Positions 60,601-64,000 of a stretch of DNA of 64,000 nt are shown piece by piece. Under the pieces are notes generated by a model. The model did no database searches. It worked only from the letters and a program-made list of their open reading frames with translations, and was not told where the DNA came from. Each line of letters begins with the position of its first letter. Position 1 is the first letter of the stretch. A program made the position numbers and the translations under genes. Source of the DNA: Pycnopodia helianthoides. Taxonomy: Eukaryota; Echinodermata; Asteroidea; Forcipulatida; Asteriidae. The stretch spans positions 5,008,034 to 5,072,033 of the forward strand of contig CM063256.1 in the NCBI GenBank assembly GCA_032158295.1. Reading direction: 5' to 3'.

Positions 60601-62663
60601 ATGCAGCGGCTCACGGCTAGCACCACTGTCATGACGATGCAGCGGCTCACGGCTAGCACCGCTGTCATGACGATGCAGCGGCTCACGGCTAGCACCGCTG
60701 TCATGACGATGCAGCGGCCGATGGCTAGCACCACTGTCATGACGATGCAGCGGCTCACGGCTAGCACCACTGTCATGACGATGCAGCGGCTCACGGCTAG
60801 CACCGCTGTCATGACGATGCAGCGGCTCATGGCTAGCACCGCTGTCATGACGATGCAGCGGCTCACGGCTAGCACCGCTGTCATGACGATGCAGCGGCTC
60901 ACGGCTAGCACCACTGTCATGACGATGCAGCGGCTCACGGCTAGCACCGCTGTCATGACGATGCAGCGGCTCACGGCTAGCACCGCTGTCATGACGATGC
61001 AGCGGCTCACGGCTAGCACCGCTGTCATGACGATGCAGCAGCTCACGGCTAGCACCACTGTCATGACGATGCAGCGGCCCACAGCTAGCACCACTGTCAT
61101 GACGATGCAGCGTCTCACGGCTAGCACCACTGTCATGACGATGCAGCGGCTCACGGCTTGCACCACTGTCATAACGATGCAGCGGCTCACGGCTAGCACC
61201 ACTGTCATGTTTGCTAGAACTATTGTCATGACGATGTCGAGGTCATGCCTATCTACGATTATGCAGAACTTGTACGGACAAACAGTTTGATTGCCTGTCC
61301 TTTGAAAGAACATGCCAGTTCCTGTCATATAGGTGTATGTGCAAAATTTAAGAGCAACCATTTCCCCAACTCGTTCCTTGGGAATTTATGTGTGGCACAC
61401 TGAAAGAATATAATGCTGATGTAGACCAATATGTTCAATAAACAACTCGAACTCCAAATGCCCTTTTCTCAGTTTCATTATCTCACATATCTGTGTGTTT
61501 CGACTTTCAAAATTTTTATCAACATCAGATTTGTATTAATGGCTTTGAAAAAAGTATGAAATCAACATTGTAGTTGGGGTATACACGTTTTCTAACCCCA
61601 TGGCACTCATGTATATATGACAGGGGTGGGGCATCACAGGGTTTTAATAGATTATACTCTTTTAATGTATTAAAAAAAGAAAAAAGAGAGAAGAAGACTC
61701 ATTTTGCTTGATCGCACCTCAAATGTGTCTAGATTAAAATTAACATGAGGTATAGTCACACTAAAGAAATGATGTAGGACGTACATAGTGGAGATTGAGG
61801 CATGAACATCTTTGCTGCGTAGCGTGGGCTAAAACTATAATTTTCTTTCTACATACTGGAATAATCCCGTAACATTACTTCAGTGACGATAAACAACTAA
61901 ATGAAGATTTACCTTTAGTGAATGGTTTAATTACTTTTGTCTATACTTGATTAAAATCAGAACATTGGAAAGATTTACACCTGTGAAGCAGTCAATAGAC
62001 CGTGCAAGTCTCGCGCTTATTCGAACCTTTTTGGGACCAACTTGGTCCCACGTACATTGCTTTAACGCGTGAAGGTAACAAACTCGCGCACTTTAACGGC
62101 TCCCAATGTTCGAATACGCGCGAGACTTGCACAGTCTATAATCGGTACAATTACGCAATTTCACCTTGAAGCAATGTACACTTAGGACTTCTGCTTGTTA
62201 TTCAATGTGGTAGGGTATCGTGTAGTGTTATGGGTAACCAAGACTATTTTGATAAACATTAATTCACACAAAGCATAGTAGGCCTAGAGAAGTATGAATC
62301 GCATTAACAATCTCACGTTGAAGCTAAACATAAATCCTTTCAATAATAATAAATAAAGAATTTGTTACTAAAAGGCAGTATTGAGATTGTTGTTGTTAAA
62401 TGTTTGTTTGTTTGTTGGTTGCAGGTCTTTTCTACCGTTACCCGCTCACTTCAAAAACAGAAAACAATCATGCAGTTGGTATCGACTTAAACACAAGGAC
62501 TGTTTGTAAAACAGTAATATTGGCAATAGAATAAATAAATGAATAGTTAACTTCACAAATGGATGGACAATATATAAAACTTTGAGCATTTTAAATAACA
62601 CAGATAATATGATGAGCTGACACTTACCTGAGCGTCGTTCATCATTGGAGACTTGTTTGCCAT
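52375..62663 (-). CDS. Annexin C of the cluster (12 exons, 332 aa, two degenerate calcium loops)
   Basis: Exons on the minus strand: 62663-62628, 58848-58779, 58547-58452, 57537-57422, 57253-57194, 56688-56655, 56467-56388, 55949-55878, 54681-54571, 54127-54049, 52824-52709, 52503-52375. The head is MANKSPMMNDAQ. Calcium loops: repeat 1 reads CGHTNLDS (lost), repeat 2 GMGTDE (107-112, kept), repeat 3 AGEGRKGGPRND (189-200, lost), repeat 4 GLGTDD (273-278, kept). It ends ILQPSS. The junction 58452/57537 is a problem: the strong donor GTGAGT (exon end 58447) gives an immediate stop, while a weak donor GTCGGG five bases earlier keeps the frame and is used here. At 57194 an alternative donor (57197) would restore the usual 57-nt exon. 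It is more diverged than A and B. Membrane binding should need more calcium or other contacts (inference). Confidence 0.85.
53530..53648. mobile_element. Short GCGCCCAAT-ended inverted-repeat element
   Basis: The ends GCGCCCAATTGCATGGCTCT and AGAACTATGAAATTGGGC are imperfect inverted repeats, and the inner part (GAATTCTGCGC / GCGCACAATTC) continues the fold. It is related to the GGGCCCAAT elements. It lies in an annexin C intron. Confidence 0.7.
54736..54897 (-). mobile_element. Hairpin-array element (TTTCGAGGGAACGAAATA), copy 1
   Basis: It has about seven self-complementary blocks of the form ATTTCGAGGGAACGAAAT, then TTAGCTGGTACGGAG and TCCTTGATATGCCA, which is the reverse complement of the start of copy 2. 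It lies in an annexin C intron. Confidence 0.8.
55316..55686 (+). mobile_element. Hairpin-array element (TTTCGAGGGAACGAAATA), copy 2
   Basis: It begins TGGCATATCAAGGCCTCCGT, then ~340 bases of repeated ATTTCGAGGGAACGAAAT and its complement in both orientations, so the strand folds into many hairpins. No terminal repeat was found at the right end. Weaker traces of the same theme lie near 58670-58730 and 58990-59050. It lies in an annexin C intron. Confidence 0.85.
57562..57653. repeat. CAA/TTG microsatellite, about 30 copies
   Basis: An uninterrupted triplet run lies just upstream (transcript sense) of the acceptor of the annexin C exon at 57537. On the transcript it is (GTT)n followed by a T-rich tract, so its length may affect splicing of that exon. 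Confidence 0.97.
58300..58378. repeat. GGGGAG purine tract and C run
   Basis: GGGGAGGGGGAG-type repeats followed by a C run. It lies in the annexin C intron next to the exon with the phase problem (58452-58547). It could form G-quadruplexes. Confidence 0.85.
59845..60090. mobile_element. Possible inverted-repeat element
   Basis: ACATCTGACGTTACACTTCG (~59849) and its near complement CGAAGTGTGACGTCAGATGT (~60060) face each other about 200 bases apart. A further GACGTCAC motif lies between. No target duplication was seen. It lies in annexin C intron 1. Confidence 0.45.
60278..61209. repeat. 36-bp minisatellite, about 26 copies
   Basis: The unit is GACGATGCAGCGGCTCACGG followed by CTAGCACCACTGTCAT. 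Variants are few (CACCGC/CACCAC, GGCTTG/GGCTAG). Because 36 is a multiple of three and no frame has a stop, both strands show long open frames (327 and 397 codons). I treat these as artefacts. It lies in annexin C intron 1. Confidence 0.97.
61995..62139. mobile_element. 145-bp inverted-repeat element
   Basis: The ends ATAGACCGTGCAAGTCTCGC and GCGAGACTTGCACAGTCTAT are inverted repeats (19 of 20). Further in, TTCGAAC and GTTCGAA continue the pairing, and GGGACCAACTTGGTCCC makes an inner palindrome. It is non-coding and lies in annexin C intron 1. Confidence 0.85.
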
Positions 62664-64000
62664 TTTGCTGATAATTTTGTTTTTGCACAAGCTTAGATCG
62701 TAACAGAGTTTGGAAGGTTTGTCTGATTCAGTCAAAGAGCCAGTTACCGGAGTGAATACTGGACCAAATTCATTTCATTTGTACCAGGGCGTTGGCTGGA
62801 AATCTATTTTAATTCAACATTATGTAAATATCAAAGCGTTGTTTAGCCAATCAGATTAGAGGCCGTAGCACGACCACGTGAGTTATTGCCAGGGTTCTCA
62901 AAATGAGCACCCAGCCCAACAATTGGTCACAGCCGAATGATGCTCAACAGTGTATCGGTATAATAGCTTCTCTGCGAGACAATTGATCACTATAGGAATA
63001 CATCGGCTAGCACGTTCTTTTTTAATTGATGTTTAAAAGTCAGACATTAACACTTAAGGAGGCAAGATGATAAGCAGAAATCTGCAAAGTCCTCTGTTTA
63101 AAAAAAAAAACACAAACGAGAAAACCAGAAATTATCGAATTTACTTTCTTTTGTCCAGAAAAACTGCTGCAATTTTAAAGTCCGCAATGACATTTTAAAG
63201 CACTTTTTGAAGTAAGGTGCAATAACTTAACTTCATGTTACTATTAACACACAGTGTGAGATGTATAAAGCAGTAGCTAAGCATTGGAAGTATAGATACA
63301 AATCATGTTTTCAGATAATGGGGATTTTGTTTGTGTAAAATACCAATAACAAATGAAATAACAAGTTAGACTCAACAGCTTGCAGGAAGATGTGCATGTA
63401 CATGCCGACACTGCAGATAAACCCAAAAAGATATTCAAGGTTCATTGTTGTCTTACAGCCCATCCCTTTTTGCAGTGCATAGCGCTACAAGACATGTCTG
63501 TTTGGTGTTGTTTATGTTTCCCAACATTATTGGTATGTATAAGGCAGAAACTGCATGTGCCATCGTGCCATCTAAAAAGAACAGATTCATAAAAGATAAT
63601 GGCGTCAACAATATTCAATTTTGCTCTGTCTTTTAATTTATCCGGGTATATTTTTGATTTGACAAATTTAATTTCGGAGAATGAGAAATAAATAATACCA
63701 TCACGTATTCGTCATGGCTGAATTATTTCCTTCCATATTTGGAGTTAATGCTTCAATTTGACTACGATCTGGAATTAAACCACGTTTGGATCTGAATGCA
63801 TACAATCCTAATTAGGTCTCCTAATCTGTTTTAGTCAAATTATGTATTCACTTTTCCACAATCACCAAGCACGTGTGTCCGACATGGACCATTAAGTCTG
63901 TTGAGAATGTTGAACCATTTTGCTACTGATTGTTTCCAACAAACCTTGATATCCAACCCATTAGGTTCTATGATGAGCTATTTTATTCAACCCATCACGT
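62664..64000. other. Region upstream of annexin C, no feature seen
   Basis: It should include the annexin C promoter and 5' UTR on the minus strand. I saw no TATA box, exon, repeat or tRNA. Short open frames near 63380-63640 have no domain or splice support. Confidence 0.45.

Noticed and set aside
60168..61361. 397-codon and 327-codon open frames on opposite strands
   Set aside because: Both come from the 36-bp minisatellite; the protein is a pure 12-residue repeat with no gene signals.

Overview
The window looks like animal nuclear DNA, most likely from an echinoderm and possibly a sea star. Genes are split by short phase-conserved introns, and the sequence is AT-rich and full of short inverted-repeat elements. 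The TSP1-repeat transmembrane protein, the C-type lectin/PAN protein and the dispersed repeats fit echinoderms, but the species is an inference. There is no bacterial or organellar gene, no CRISPR array and no rRNA. I built all gene models by hand from splice sites and frame continuity.

Layout. (1) 1-770 is a 22-bp minisatellite. (2) 825-17804, minus strand, is a 12-exon gene for a type I membrane protein: signal peptide, Thr-rich spacer, five thrombospondin type-1 (TSP1) domains, one membrane helix, and a basic Ser/Arg/Pro repeat tail. Its second intron holds an intronless plus-strand gene (12009-12746) for a secreted C-type lectin with a C-terminal PAN/Apple domain. (3) 17.9-23.4 kb has no recognised gene; it holds duplications, a short inverted-repeat element and a perfect 70-bp palindrome. 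(4) 23454-62663 is a cluster of three annexins: A (minus, 23454-33134), B (plus, 35207-46071) and C (minus, 52375-62663). A and B are divergent, B and C convergent. Their introns fall at the same places in the fold, so they are local duplicates. B keeps the consensus calcium-binding loop in all four repeats. A has a modified loop in repeat 3. C has lost it in repeats 1 and 3. (5) 62.7-64 kb shows nothing recognisable.

Introns and spacers carry several non-autonomous element families: two with TTAA target duplications (4 and 2 copies), three hAT-like elements (two with 8-bp target duplications), GGGCCCAAT-ended elements, tRNA-derived SINEs, a composite of three tRNA-like units inside a 16-bp target duplication, and two families of arrayed self-complementary ~18-mers. 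Minisatellites with 22-, 36-, 40-, 64- and 70-bp periods are present. The 64-bp one duplicates a splice donor and part of the signal-peptide exon.

The most unusual points are that splice-site duplication, the lectin nested in the TSP1 gene, a reading-phase conflict in annexin C that suggests a one-base deletion or a cryptic donor, an optional 45-nt exon in annexin A, and the hairpin-array elements in annexin C.
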